A DNA stretch of 64,000 nt from Arthrobacter globiformis (GTDB taxonomy: Bacteria > Actinomycetota > Actinomycetes > Actinomycetales > Micrococcaceae): NCBI RefSeq assembly GCF_030815865.1, contig NZ_JAUSXI010000001.1, forward strand, positions 1,736,001 to 1,800,000, in the 5' to 3' direction. Positions 51,808 to 60,097 of this stretch are shown piece after piece. The translations under genes and the position numbers were made by a program. The stretch's first letter is position 1. Every line of letters starts with the position of its first letter. Under the pieces are notes generated by a model that was not told the origin of the DNA, ran no database searches, and saw only the letters and a list, made by a program, of their open reading frames with translations.

Positions 51808-53223
51808 GTGACTATGCATCCTGATTTCAGCGCCCCCCGAATCGCAATTCTCGGCGGAGGTCCGGGTGGCTATGAAGCCGCCATGGTGGCCGCCTCGCTG
51901 GGAGCCGTAGTCACCATCATCGAGCGGGCCGGCCTTGGCGGCTCCGCGGTGCTGACCGACGTCGTGCCGTCCAAGACGCTGATAGCGACGGCGGACCTGA
52001 TGACCCGCGTCAGCGGCGCGGGGGAGCTGGGGGTCAAGTTCGACGTCGACGGCGGGGACTTCGTTCCGGTCATGCGCGCCGACCTCAAGCACATCAATGA
52101 CCGCCTGCTCGGCCTCGCCCGCCAGCAGTCCCTCGACATCCAGACCGGCTTGGAGCACCAGAACGTCCGCATCCTGAACGGCTCCGGCAAGCTGGTGGAC
52201 AACCACACCATCGAGGTCCTGACGGCCGACGGAACCGAAACGGTTGAGGCCGATGCCATCCTGCTGACCGTTGGGGCGCACCCGCGGGAGCTGCCCACGG
52301 CACGGCCGGACGGCGAGCGGATCCTGAACTGGGCCCAGATCTACAACCTGGACGAGCTGCCGGAGGAACTGATCGTGGTGGGTTCCGGCGTGACCGGTGC
52401 CGAGTTCGCCTCCGCCTACAACGGCCTGGGCTCGAAGGTCACCCTGATCTCCAGCCGCGACCGCGTGCTTCCGGGTTCCGACACGGACGCCGCCGAGGTG
52501 CTGGAAGAGGTTTTCGAACGCCGCGGTGTGAAGGTGCTGTCCCGTTCGCGGGCTGAGACGGTGGAACGGACCGACGACGGCGTGGTGGTCACCCTCGGTG
52601 ACGGCTCCCAGGTCGCGGGCAGCCACTGCCTGGTCTGCGTGGGCTCAATTCCCAACACGGCCGGCATCGGCCTGGAGGAAGCCGGCGTCGCACTGACCGA
52701 AAGCGGCCACATTAAGGTCGACGGCGTATCCCGCACCACCGCCCCGAACATCTACGCCGCCGGTGACTGCACCGGCGTCCTGGCCCTCGCCTCCGTCGCG
52801 GCCATGCAGGGCAGGATCGCGATTGCGCATTTCCTAGGCGACCAGGTGACCCCCATCAAGCTGCACCAGGTGGCGTCCAACATCTTCACGTCCCCCGAGA
52901 TCGCGTCGGTGGGCGTGTCCGAGGCAGAGATCGAGTCCGGCAAGTACCAGGGCGACATCATCAAGCTGTCCCTGAAGAGCAACGCCCGCGCCAAGATGCG
53001 CAACGTCAAGGACGGCTTCGTCAAGATCTTCGCCCGCAAGGGATCCGGGACAGTGATCGGCGGCGTGGTGGTGGGCGCCAACGCGTCCGAGCTGATCTTC
53101 GCCATCTCCATCGCGGTGAAGCAGAAACTGCACGTCGACGACGTCGCCAGCACCTTCACGGTGTACCCGTCGCTTAGCGGTTCCATCTCTGAGGCTGCAC
53201 GCCGGCTGCACGTGCACATCTAA
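51808..53223 (+). CDS. lpdA: NAD(P)H:quinone reductase, LpdA-type flavoprotein
   Basis: 471 aa member of the pyridine nucleotide-disulfide oxidoreductase family. It has the FAD loop IAILGGGPGGYEAAMVAA, the NAD loop LIVVGSGVTGAEFASAYN and the YAAGDCTGVLALASVA motif. The redox-active Cys-x4-Cys of lipoamide dehydrogenase is replaced by GGSAVLTDVVPSK, and the C-terminal His-Glu pair is missing. This is the hallmark of mycobacterial LpdA quinone reductases, so it should not act as a dihydrolipoamide dehydrogenase. GTG 51808 (ATG 51814 is close by) follows a GACAAT box at 51794-51799. Confidence 0.9.
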   Translation: MTMHPDFSAPRIAILGGGPGGYEAAMVAASLGAVVTIIERAGLGGSAVLTDVVPSKTLIATADLMTRVSGAGELGVKFDVDGGDFVPVMRADLKHINDRLLGLARQQSLDIQTGLEHQNVRILNGSGKLVDNHTIEVLTADGTETVEADAILLTVGAHPRELPTARPDGERILNWAQIYNLDELPEELIVVGSGVTGAEFASAYNGLGSKVTLISSRDRVLPGSDTDAAEVLEEVFERRGVKVLSRSRAETVERTDDGVVVTLGDGSQVAGSHCLVCVGSIPNTAGIGLEEAGVALTESGHIKVDGVSRTTAPNIYAAGDCTGVLALASVAAMQGRIAIAHFLGDQVTPIKLHQVASNIFTSPEIASVGVSEAEIESGKYQGDIIKLSLKSNARAKMRNVKDGFVKIFARKGSGTVIGGVVVGANASELIFAISIAVKQKLHVDDVASTFTVYPSLSGSISEAARRLHVHI

Positions 53224-53447
53224 GCGGCGCCGGCTGGTCGCCTGTTCGGCTGGTCGGCCCTGTCCCGCTGGACGCCGCACATCCTGTGAATGGCGGCTTG
53301 CTCCTAGTCGCCACCGGCAGAGCTGAGTAAAATTCAGACTGTCGATCCCCGGGGTTGGCGGCACCGGGCTGCGACAGACCGATCACGTGCGGTCAGCCAA
53401 GCGGAGGTACTTCCGGACGGTCGGACCGCGGAAGCCAGGAGCATGCC

Positions 53448-53819
53448 ATGATCACTGTTCAAAAAGCCGCAATCAACACCGCCCTCGTCGCGGCCCTCGT
53501 GGGCGGCGGTGCCTACCTCGCCATGGGCTATCCCGTCATCGCCTCGTCGACCGGAAGCCAGTCCAGCACGGACTCCGCCAAAGGTGGCCACCAGGCAAAC
53601 GGGATCACCGAGCAGCTGCTGACGGGGACCACCGCCACCAGGGTGAAGAATGCGGTGCTCGCGGCCAACCCCGGCGCGACAGTCCACCGGGTTGAGACCG
53701 ACGCCGAGGGCGCGGTCTACGAAGCACACATCACGAAGGCTGACGGCTCGCGGGCCACAGTGAAGCTGGACGGTTCCTTCAACATCACCGCCACGGAAGC
53801 CGGGCACGGACGCAGGTAA
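53448..53819 (+). CDS. PepSY-like small exported or membrane-anchored protein
   Basis: 123 aa. One N-terminal hydrophobic segment (AAINTALVAALVGGGAYLAMG) is followed by a Ser-rich linker. A C-terminal PepSY-like domain (RVKNAVLAANPGATVHRVE, AVYEAHITKADGSRATVKLD) follows. ATG 53448 has AGGAG six bases upstream, and TAAAAT at about 53328 is a candidate -10 box. PepSY domains often restrain proteases or sense envelope conditions; here the role is unknown. Confidence 0.78.
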   Translation: MITVQKAAINTALVAALVGGGAYLAMGYPVIASSTGSQSSTDSAKGGHQANGITEQLLTGTTATRVKNAVLAANPGATVHRVETDAEGAVYEAHITKADGSRATVKLDGSFNITATEAGHGRR

Positions 53820-53829
53820 GTGCCGGGGC

Positions 53830-54537
53830 TCAGGAACAGGCGTAAGGAGGAACGGCGTCGCCGGGCGCGAAGGGCTCGAACCAGTGCCGGATATCCAGCT
53901 TGCCAGTACCCTGTTCGTCGGCGCCGTCCGCGTGGAGTGCGCCGTCCGCGTACAGGGTTCCTGAGTCGGCGTCTTCCAGCAGGACCTCCTCAACGATGGC
54001 CCGCCACTCCTCCGGGAGGTCCAGTTCGTAAATGTCCTCGGTGATCCGGGCCTGGTCGAGCAGGCAACGGACAGCGAGTTCGCCTGCGAGGCAGCCGGGG
54101 GCAGCCCAGCCGCGGGCAAAGGACGCGGTGACGTCCGCTGCCACCACAATGAACCGCTGCGTGAACTTCGCGTCATAGTTGGAAGCGAACTGCGGGGGCA
54201 GCGAGGACAGCACGGACGTTCCGGCGATGGCCTCAGGTGTGACAGTGTCCAGTTCATGCAGCGTGCCGAGGTCGCGGAACAGCTGGTCGATGAGGATGCT
54301 GGACGAATTCCACAGCAGGCCTGCCAGCAGCCGCGTCTGGCGCGCGGACCGCTCCCGGTCGTCGGAGCCGGCGGAGGCCATCTCCGCCAGGTCCTCGGGG
54401 TCGAACTGGAGCCGCTGTTCGGCGGTCATGTCGTCGGGATGCGGGTCCAGCCCCAGGAGCTCAAGGCTCAGCCCGGTCAGCTTTTCGGAATCGGCCAGCA
54501 GTTCTTCGGTGATGTCGTCGTCTTCGTCGGCATTCAT
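53830..54537 (-). CDS. Conserved hypothetical acidic protein
   Basis: 235 aa, soluble and acidic (MNADEDDDITEELLADSEKL at the N-terminus). It contains a helical central part (TRLLAGLLWNSSSILIDQLF, AADVTASFARGWAAPGCLAG) and no recognisable catalytic motif or membrane segment. ATG 54537 follows TAGCAT (54545-54550) by seven bases, supporting a leaderless gene. It is downstream of nasB on the same strand but has this separate promoter. I do not recognise the family. Confidence 0.75.
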   Translation of the reverse strand: MNADEDDDITEELLADSEKLTGLSLELLGLDPHPDDMTAEQRLQFDPEDLAEMASAGSDDRERSARQTRLLAGLLWNSSSILIDQLFRDLGTLHELDTVTPEAIAGTSVLSSLPPQFASNYDAKFTQRFIVVAADVTASFARGWAAPGCLAGELAVRCLLDQARITEDIYELDLPEEWRAIVEEVLLEDADSGTLYADGALHADGADEQGTGKLDIRHWFEPFAPGDAVPPYACS

Positions 54538-54630
54538 GCCACCGATGCTACCGGCCAGCCGCGGTCAGCCCGATTTGTGTGACGCGGCAGCTCAAAGGTA
54601 CGTGCAAGGTCCGGTCACCCGGCAGCGGCC

Positions 54631-56193
54631 TTAGGCGGCAGCTCCCTGAAAGTGCTTCTCGATCAATCCCTTGATGTCCTCGTGGCAGCCGCCGCAGCCG
54701 GTGCCGGCCCGGGTGGAAGCGGAAACCTCTGCCACGGTGGAGCAGCCGCCGGCCACCGCGTCGGCGATTTTGCCTCCGCTGACGCCGGCGCAGCGGCACA
54801 CCGTGCTCTCGGGGTCGTTGGAGGCACCGGCCGAGGCCAGCTGGTCGGGTCCGTCGAGGCGCAGGAGCAGGGACCTGTCCGCAGGCAGTTCGGCGCCGCG
54901 TTCGAAGAGCTGCACCAGCTCTCCCGCGGTGCGCGGCATGCCCACGCTGACCAGGCCCTCCAGCACTCCGCCACGGGTGGTCATCTTGACGTAGCGCCCG
55001 TGCTCGGGGTCGGCCCACTGGGCGATCTGCAGGCGCGGCCTGCCGTTGACGGCTCCGGCTGTCAGGACTTCCTCATCCCAGGGTTCGACGGAGTTTTCGC
55101 CGGCCACCGCCATGTTCATGCCGCGGGCCTTCAGCACGATTACACCGGGCTTTTCCTGGGGGAGCGGGGGCAGTGAATCGGCGTCCTCCGCGGCACCCTC
55201 GGACTGGAGCAGGAGGTACTCGGCGAGCCATTCGGCCTGCCGCCAGCCGGGACCTACCAGGCCGGACGGTCCGCGCGCGGTGCGGCACTCGATGCAGGCA
55301 GGATCCGGGCAGCTGACCTCGGCGCAGTCGCCGATGGCGAAGATGTGCGGCTCGTGGTGGGCACGCAGCCGGTGATCCACCAGGATGCCTGTCCCGGTGG
55401 AGAGCCCGCAGCCCTCGGCGAGTTCAATGCGCGGGCGGACGCCGCAGGACAGGACCAGCAGGTCGCCGTCGATCGCCGACCCGTCGTCCAGCAGCAGAGC
55501 GGAGAACCCGCCGTCGGGGGCGTTGTGCTCAACGCCCGTGGAACGGGCATTGCCGGCCACCCGGACGCCGCAGTTGCGCAGGCTGGCGGCCAGAACGGCA
55601 CCGCCGCCGCGGTCGATGTTCCGGCCCAGCGGGTGGGGCCCGTTGTGCACCACCGTGACCGTGGCGCCCTCTTCTGCGGCCGCCAAGGCTGTCTCAAGCC
55701 CCAGCACGCCGCCGCCCAGCACCACCACGCGCTTGCGGCCAGCCACCGCCTGGCGCAGCACCTCGGCGTCGCGGAGGTCGCGGAGCGCGGTGACACCCGG
55801 CGGGAGGACCGGAGCTGCGGGGTCTGGGTTCAGCCCTGTGAGGTTCGGGATCACGGGCCGGGAACCGGTGGCGAAGACCAGTCGGTCGTAGTGGGCCGAG
55901 CTGCCGTCCGAAAGGATGACTCTTTGCCGTGCACGGTCCACCCGCCGAACCTTCACGCCCAGCCGGACATCCACGCCGTCGGCCACCAGGGCTGCGGCGT
56001 CGGCCAGGGCCAGCGCCTCAGCGGTGGTGCGGCCGACCCCAAGGTCGGCCACCAGCACCCGGTTGTAGGCTGCCTCGGCCTCCTGGCCGATGACCGTCAG
56101 CCCCACCTGCCCGGCGCGCAGTGCCGGCAGCAGTTCGTCGACCAGCCGCGCGGCCACCGGACCGAATCCGACAATTACAATCTGCTCGCTCAT
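54631..56193 (-). CDS. nasB: Assimilatory nitrate reductase electron-transfer subunit (FAD, BFD-like)
   Basis: 520 aa. FAD loop IVIVGFGPVAARLVDELL, NAD loop VVVLGGGVLGLETALAAAEE, FAIGDCAEVSCPDPAC, then a C-terminal BFD-like [2Fe-2S] domain with TVCRCAGVSGGKIADAV and GTGCGGCHEDI. It should pass electrons from NAD(P)H to the molybdopterin subunit NasC. ATG 56193 overlaps the nasC TGA (ATGA), so the two are coupled. A CxxxxCxxC cysteine cluster after the FAD motif (DPACIECRT) is an extra possible metal site. Confidence 0.9.
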   Translation of the reverse strand: MSEQIVIVGFGPVAARLVDELLPALRAGQVGLTVIGQEAEAAYNRVLVADLGVGRTTAEALALADAAALVADGVDVRLGVKVRRVDRARQRVILSDGSSAHYDRLVFATGSRPVIPNLTGLNPDPAAPVLPPGVTALRDLRDAEVLRQAVAGRKRVVVLGGGVLGLETALAAAEEGATVTVVHNGPHPLGRNIDRGGGAVLAASLRNCGVRVAGNARSTGVEHNAPDGGFSALLLDDGSAIDGDLLVLSCGVRPRIELAEGCGLSTGTGILVDHRLRAHHEPHIFAIGDCAEVSCPDPACIECRTARGPSGLVGPGWRQAEWLAEYLLLQSEGAAEDADSLPPLPQEKPGVIVLKARGMNMAVAGENSVEPWDEEVLTAGAVNGRPRLQIAQWADPEHGRYVKMTTRGGVLEGLVSVGMPRTAGELVQLFERGAELPADRSLLLRLDGPDQLASAGASNDPESTVCRCAGVSGGKIADAVAGGCSTVAEVSASTRAGTGCGGCHEDIKGLIEKHFQGAAA

Positions 56194-58391
56194 GAGGCCT
56201 CCGATGTCTGAAGAACACTGGTTATCGGGGTGGCCGCTGCCAGCCGGACCCAGACTTTGTTGAACTTGAATTCGGGCATTCCCGAGATGGGATCCGTGGC
56301 CGCTTCCGTGAGCCGGTTCGCGCTTTCCAGCTCGGGGAAGTGGAACGGCAGGAAGACGGTCTCGGGGCGGATGGCGGTGCTGAGTTCGGCGCGGCAGACC
56401 ACTTCACCGCGCTCGTTCGCCACCGAGACCTCCGCACCGTCCGTGATGCCCATGGCCGCGGCGGCTGCCGGATGGATTTGCATCCTGGCCTCGGGCTGGG
56501 ATGCCAGGAGCTCTGCCACCCGCCGGGTCTGCGCGCCCGACTGGTAGTGCTCCAGCAGGCGGCCGGTGATGAGGGTCATGGGTTTGGCGGCCGGGTCTGG
56601 ATTCGCCATTGGAGTACGACGGCGGCGGGGAGCCACCGCCGTCATGACCGCCTTGCCGTCCGGATGGGCAAACGCGTCCAGGAACATGCGTGGCGTTCCG
56701 GTGCTGCCGGCGGGGTAGGGCCAGTACGCTGCTGCGCCGCTGTCCAGCATGGCGTAGTCGATGCCGGAATAGTCGGCCGCCCCGCCAGCGGATGCCAGGC
56801 GCAGTTCTTCGAAGACGGTCTCCGGATCGTCGCTGTAGGTGGACGGTGCGTCGAGTGCCTCGGCCAGCCGGGCCATGATCCACAGCTCGCTGCGCGCACC
56901 GGCGGGTGGCTGGATCGCCTGGCGGCGGCGGAGGACGCGGCCTTCGAGGTTGGTCAGGGTGCCTTCCTCCTCGGCCCACTGCAGCACCGGCAGGACGAGG
57001 TCGGCCTCGGCTGCGGTCTCTGACATGAAGAAGTCGCAGACCACCAGGAAATCCAGGCTGCGGAGCCCTCGGATGACGGCGTTGGCGTCCGGCGAGGCGA
57101 CGGCGATGTTGGAGGCATGCACGAAAAGGCAGCGGACGCCGTCGGGCTGTCCCAGTGACTTGAGCAGCTGGACGGCCGGCAGGCCGGGGCCCGGGATGAG
57201 GGACTCGGGGACGTTCCAGACCTTCGCCATGTGTGCCCGGGCGGCGGGGTCGGTGATCTTGCGGTAGCCGGGCAGCTGATCGGCCTTCTGGCCGTGCTCG
57301 CGGCCGCCCTGGCCGTTGCCCTGGCCCGTGAGCGTGCCGTAGCCGCTGCGGGTGCTGCCGGGAAGGCCCAGCAGGAGGCTGAGGTTAATGGCCGCCGTGG
57401 CGGTGTCGGTGCCGTCCACGTGCTGCTCCACGCCACGCCCGGTCAGGATGTAGCTGCCGCCCCGGCGGGCGCCGGCGGCCAGCCGCCGGGCCGTCTCGCG
57501 GATGAGCTCGGCGGGTACGCCGGTGATGGATTGGACCCGCTCCGGCCAGTAGGCGTTGACGGACCGGACCACGGCGTCGAAGCCGGTGGTGCGCGCCTGG
57601 ATGTAGTCGGCGTCGAGGAGGCCCTCGTGGATCACCACGTGGGAGAGGCCCAGCAGCAGGGAGAGGTCGGTGCCCGGAAGGGGCTGCAGGTGCAGCCCGC
57701 CGCCATCGGAGGTGAATGCGGCGGTGGCGGAACGCCGAGGGTCCACCACGATGAGGCCGCCGGCGTCGCGGACACCCTGCAGGTGCTGGACGAAGGGCGG
57801 CATGGTCTCGGCCACGTTCGAGCCGAGCATCAGGATGGTGCTGGCGGTGTCCAGCGCCTCAAGCGGGAAGGGCAGCCCGCGGTCCAGGCCGAAGGCCCGC
57901 ATGCCCGCGGCAGCCGCCGACGACATGCAGAACCGGCCGTTGTAGTCGATCCGCGAAGTGCCCAGCGCGAGACGGGCGAACTTGCCCAGCTGGTACGCCT
58001 TTTCGTTGGTGAGGCCGCCGCCGCCGAACACACCGACGGAGTCCACACCGTACCTGGCACGGGCGTCCTTGACGGCGGCGGTGACGCGGCCCAGGGCCTC
58101 GTCCCAGGAGATGGGGCGGAAGACGCCGTCGGGCCCCTTGAACATGGGCTCCGTGACGCGTCCGGGATGCTGCAGGAGCGATGCAGACGTCCACCCCTTG
58201 CGGCAGAGGCCGCCGCGGTTGGTGGGGAAGTCGCGGCCGCTCACTTCAAGGGCCGGCACGGCCGGCACGGGGTCTGACCCCGGCTGCACAGCCGGGGTCA
58301 GCCCTGTTGCGGCCGGGGCCGCAGGGGACTTGAGCGTCATGGCGCACTGCAAAGCGCAGTAAGGGCAGTGCGTGTCGGCGCTTTTGGTCAT
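56190..58391 (-). CDS. nasC: Assimilatory nitrate reductase catalytic subunit (molybdopterin, 4Fe-4S)
   Basis: 733 aa. It reduces nitrate to nitrite at a Mo-bis-MGD centre in the cytosol. The N-terminal [4Fe-4S] cysteines are C9, C12 and C16 (HCPYCALQC) and C63 (GGLCRKGW). The candidate Mo ligand region is NGRFCMSSAAAAGM. Dinucleotide-binding motifs include MLGSNVAETMPPF and GQGNGQGGREHGQKAD. Between C16 and C63 sits a Pro/Ala-rich insert encoded partly by a 28-bp palindrome. ATG 58391 follows the narK stop by one base. It is the middle gene of narK-nasC-nasB. Confidence 0.93.
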   Translation of the reverse strand: MTKSADTHCPYCALQCAMTLKSPAAPAATGLTPAVQPGSDPVPAVPALEVSGRDFPTNRGGLCRKGWTSASLLQHPGRVTEPMFKGPDGVFRPISWDEALGRVTAAVKDARARYGVDSVGVFGGGGLTNEKAYQLGKFARLALGTSRIDYNGRFCMSSAAAAGMRAFGLDRGLPFPLEALDTASTILMLGSNVAETMPPFVQHLQGVRDAGGLIVVDPRRSATAAFTSDGGGLHLQPLPGTDLSLLLGLSHVVIHEGLLDADYIQARTTGFDAVVRSVNAYWPERVQSITGVPAELIRETARRLAAGARRGGSYILTGRGVEQHVDGTDTATAAINLSLLLGLPGSTRSGYGTLTGQGNGQGGREHGQKADQLPGYRKITDPAARAHMAKVWNVPESLIPGPGLPAVQLLKSLGQPDGVRCLFVHASNIAVASPDANAVIRGLRSLDFLVVCDFFMSETAAEADLVLPVLQWAEEEGTLTNLEGRVLRRRQAIQPPAGARSELWIMARLAEALDAPSTYSDDPETVFEELRLASAGGAADYSGIDYAMLDSGAAAYWPYPAGSTGTPRMFLDAFAHPDGKAVMTAVAPRRRRTPMANPDPAAKPMTLITGRLLEHYQSGAQTRRVAELLASQPEARMQIHPAAAAAMGITDGAEVSVANERGEVVCRAELSTAIRPETVFLPFHFPELESANRLTEAATDPISGMPEFKFNKVWVRLAAATPITSVLQTSEAS
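58274..58301. repeat. 28-bp perfect palindrome inside nasC
   Basis: CTGACCCCGGCTG (58274-58286), CA, and its exact complement (58289-58301). Next to it GGGGTC (58270-58275) repeats the arm again. It encodes residues 31-40 (LTPAVQPGSD) in the insert between the third and fourth Fe-S cysteines. Confidence 0.9.
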
Positions 58392-58392
58392 G

Positions 58393-59817
58393 TTAGACGT
58401 GTCCCATCGCGTTTCGGTTGGCGTTGCGGATGTAGCAGAACCAGCAGACGGTGAGCATCAGGGCGTACGCTCCGACGAATCCGTAGAAGGCCGGGGTGTA
58501 GGAGCCGCTGGCCGTGTTGGAGGCGTTCAGCACCTGCGGGATGACGAACCCGCCGTAGGCGCCGATGGCGGAGATCAAACCGAGCGCCGAGGAGGCCAGT
58601 CGCTGGGTCTGCACCGAGCTGGCTCCGGAGCGGGCCGCGCGGCTGGACGTCGCGAAGATCACCGGGATCATTCGGTAAGTGGCGCCGTTTCCGAAGCCGC
58701 TGGCGGTGAACAGCATCAGGAACAGGACCAGGAAGAGCCAGAAGTTCTTCAGCGGCAGCGTCCAGATCATCGTCAGCGTGATGACGGCCATGGCGGCGAA
58801 GGCTGACACGGTCATCCGGGCCCCTCCCATGCGGTCAGCCATGCGGCCGCCGTAGGGGCGGGCCAGCGAGCCGACCAGCGGTCCGAGGAAGGCCAGGGAA
58901 AGGGCCACAGCGCCGACCGAGATGGAGGAGAAGGCCGGGAAGTAGTCCTTGATGAGCTTGGGGAAGACGCCGGCGAATCCGATGAAGGAGCCGAACGTTC
59001 CAATGTAGAGCAGTGCCATGACCCACAGGTGGGGTTCCTTGATCGCTGCGAGGGATCCGGCCACGTCGCCCTTGGCGCTCGTGAGGTTGTTCATGTACTT
59101 GTAGGCGCCGAAGGCTGCGAGCAGGATCAGCGGGATCCACATGAGGCCGGCGACGGGGAGGTTGACGCTGCCGGCGGCCAGCACCGTGATGGCGATCGGG
59201 ACAGCAAGCTGTGCCACAGCTGCGCCGAGGTTGCCGCCGGCGGCGTTCAGGCCCAGGGCCCAGCCCTTTTCACGGGCCGGGTAGAAGAAGGTGATGTTGG
59301 CCATCGAGCTGGCGAAGTTGCCGCCGCCGAAGCCTGCAAGGGCCGCTACGAACAGCATGACGCCGAACGGTGTTTCCGGGTTGGAGACGCACAGGGCGAG
59401 CCCTGTGGAGGGGATCAGCAGCAGCAGGGCGGAGACGATCGTCCAGTTCCGGCCGCCGAAGCGCGGAACCATGAACGTGTAGGGGATCCGGAGCGTGGCG
59501 CCGACGAGGCTGGGCATGGAGATCAGCCAGAAGATTTCGGACGTGCTGAACGTGAATCCTGCGGCGGGGAGCTGGACCACCACGATGGACCACAGCTGCC
59601 AGACGACGAAGCCAAGGAACTCGGCGAAGATGGACCAGTTGAGGTTGCGGCGCGCTATGGAGCGGCCCTGGGATTCCCACTGGTGCTTGTTCTCGGCGTC
59701 CCAGTTGGCGATCCAGCGTCCGGGACGCTCTTCAAGGGCGGGTGCCTCGGTGGTGGTGGCGGCGGCAAGATCGAGGGAATTGTGGGTCCCGACGTCTGCG
59801 GTGCGGTCAGCAGTCAC
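58393..59817 (-). CDS. narK: Nitrate/nitrite MFS transporter
   Basis: 474 aa with 12 membrane segments. The nitrate/nitrite-porter signatures GGGNFASSMANITFFYPAR and LGLNAAGGNLGAAVAQLAVP are present, after NLNWSIFAEFLGFVVWQLWS in helix 1. GTG 59817 (VTADRTAD) is chosen because AAGGAGGTAT lies just upstream. First gene of narK-nasC-nasB with one-base and ATGA junctions. Its promoter carries a GlnR-like site. Import of nitrate is likely; nitrite export is also possible in this family. Confidence 0.93.
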   Translation of the reverse strand: MTADRTADVGTHNSLDLAAATTTEAPALEERPGRWIANWDAENKHQWESQGRSIARRNLNWSIFAEFLGFVVWQLWSIVVVQLPAAGFTFSTSEIFWLISMPSLVGATLRIPYTFMVPRFGGRNWTIVSALLLLIPSTGLALCVSNPETPFGVMLFVAALAGFGGGNFASSMANITFFYPAREKGWALGLNAAGGNLGAAVAQLAVPIAITVLAAGSVNLPVAGLMWIPLILLAAFGAYKYMNNLTSAKGDVAGSLAAIKEPHLWVMALLYIGTFGSFIGFAGVFPKLIKDYFPAFSSISVGAVALSLAFLGPLVGSLARPYGGRMADRMGGARMTVSAFAAMAVITLTMIWTLPLKNFWLFLVLFLMLFTASGFGNGATYRMIPVIFATSSRAARSGASSVQTQRLASSALGLISAIGAYGGFVIPQVLNASNTASGSYTPAFYGFVGAYALMLTVCWFCYIRNANRNAMGHV

Positions 59818-59848
59818 GGTATACCTCCTTGGGGAATGTTGTCCTTCC

Positions 59849-59902
59849 AAGGTAGGGACAGCGCGTTTCGCAGACGGTCGCGGTTTGTTAACGTGCTGTG
59901 AC
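59849..59902 (-). promoter_or_regulatory. narK promoter with GlnR-like operator
   Basis: On the minus strand GTCAC (59898-59902), TTAAC (59887-59891), CGACC (59876-59880) and GAAAC (59865-59869) sit on an 11-bp grid; the outer two match the GlnR box well, the third poorly. Ten bases after GAAAC is the -10 box TACCTT (59849-59854), the same geometry as at nirB and nirD. Confidence 0.6.
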
Positions 59903-60097
59903 ATTTGCCTATCAGGCCGCATTGGGCGGCGTTAGGCTTGTCGGACGACCTCATGTTGAGACAACCAGGAAAGTCCGTATTCTGGACCGCTTGTCCGTTG
60001 CGTGGACGGCGGGAACTAAGATTGAACTCTGTTTTATCCCTATGTTTGGAGGGGCTTCCGAGCGAGGTCCGTCCAGTTCTCATGAAAGCGTCCCCAC

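Noticed and set aside
51808..53223. Dihydrolipoamide dehydrogenase
   Set aside because: Redox cysteines and the C-terminal His-Glu pair are absent.
58393..59922. narK starting at 59922
   Set aside because: This would place the start upstream of the -10 box and the operator; GTG 59817 has AAGGAGGTAT.
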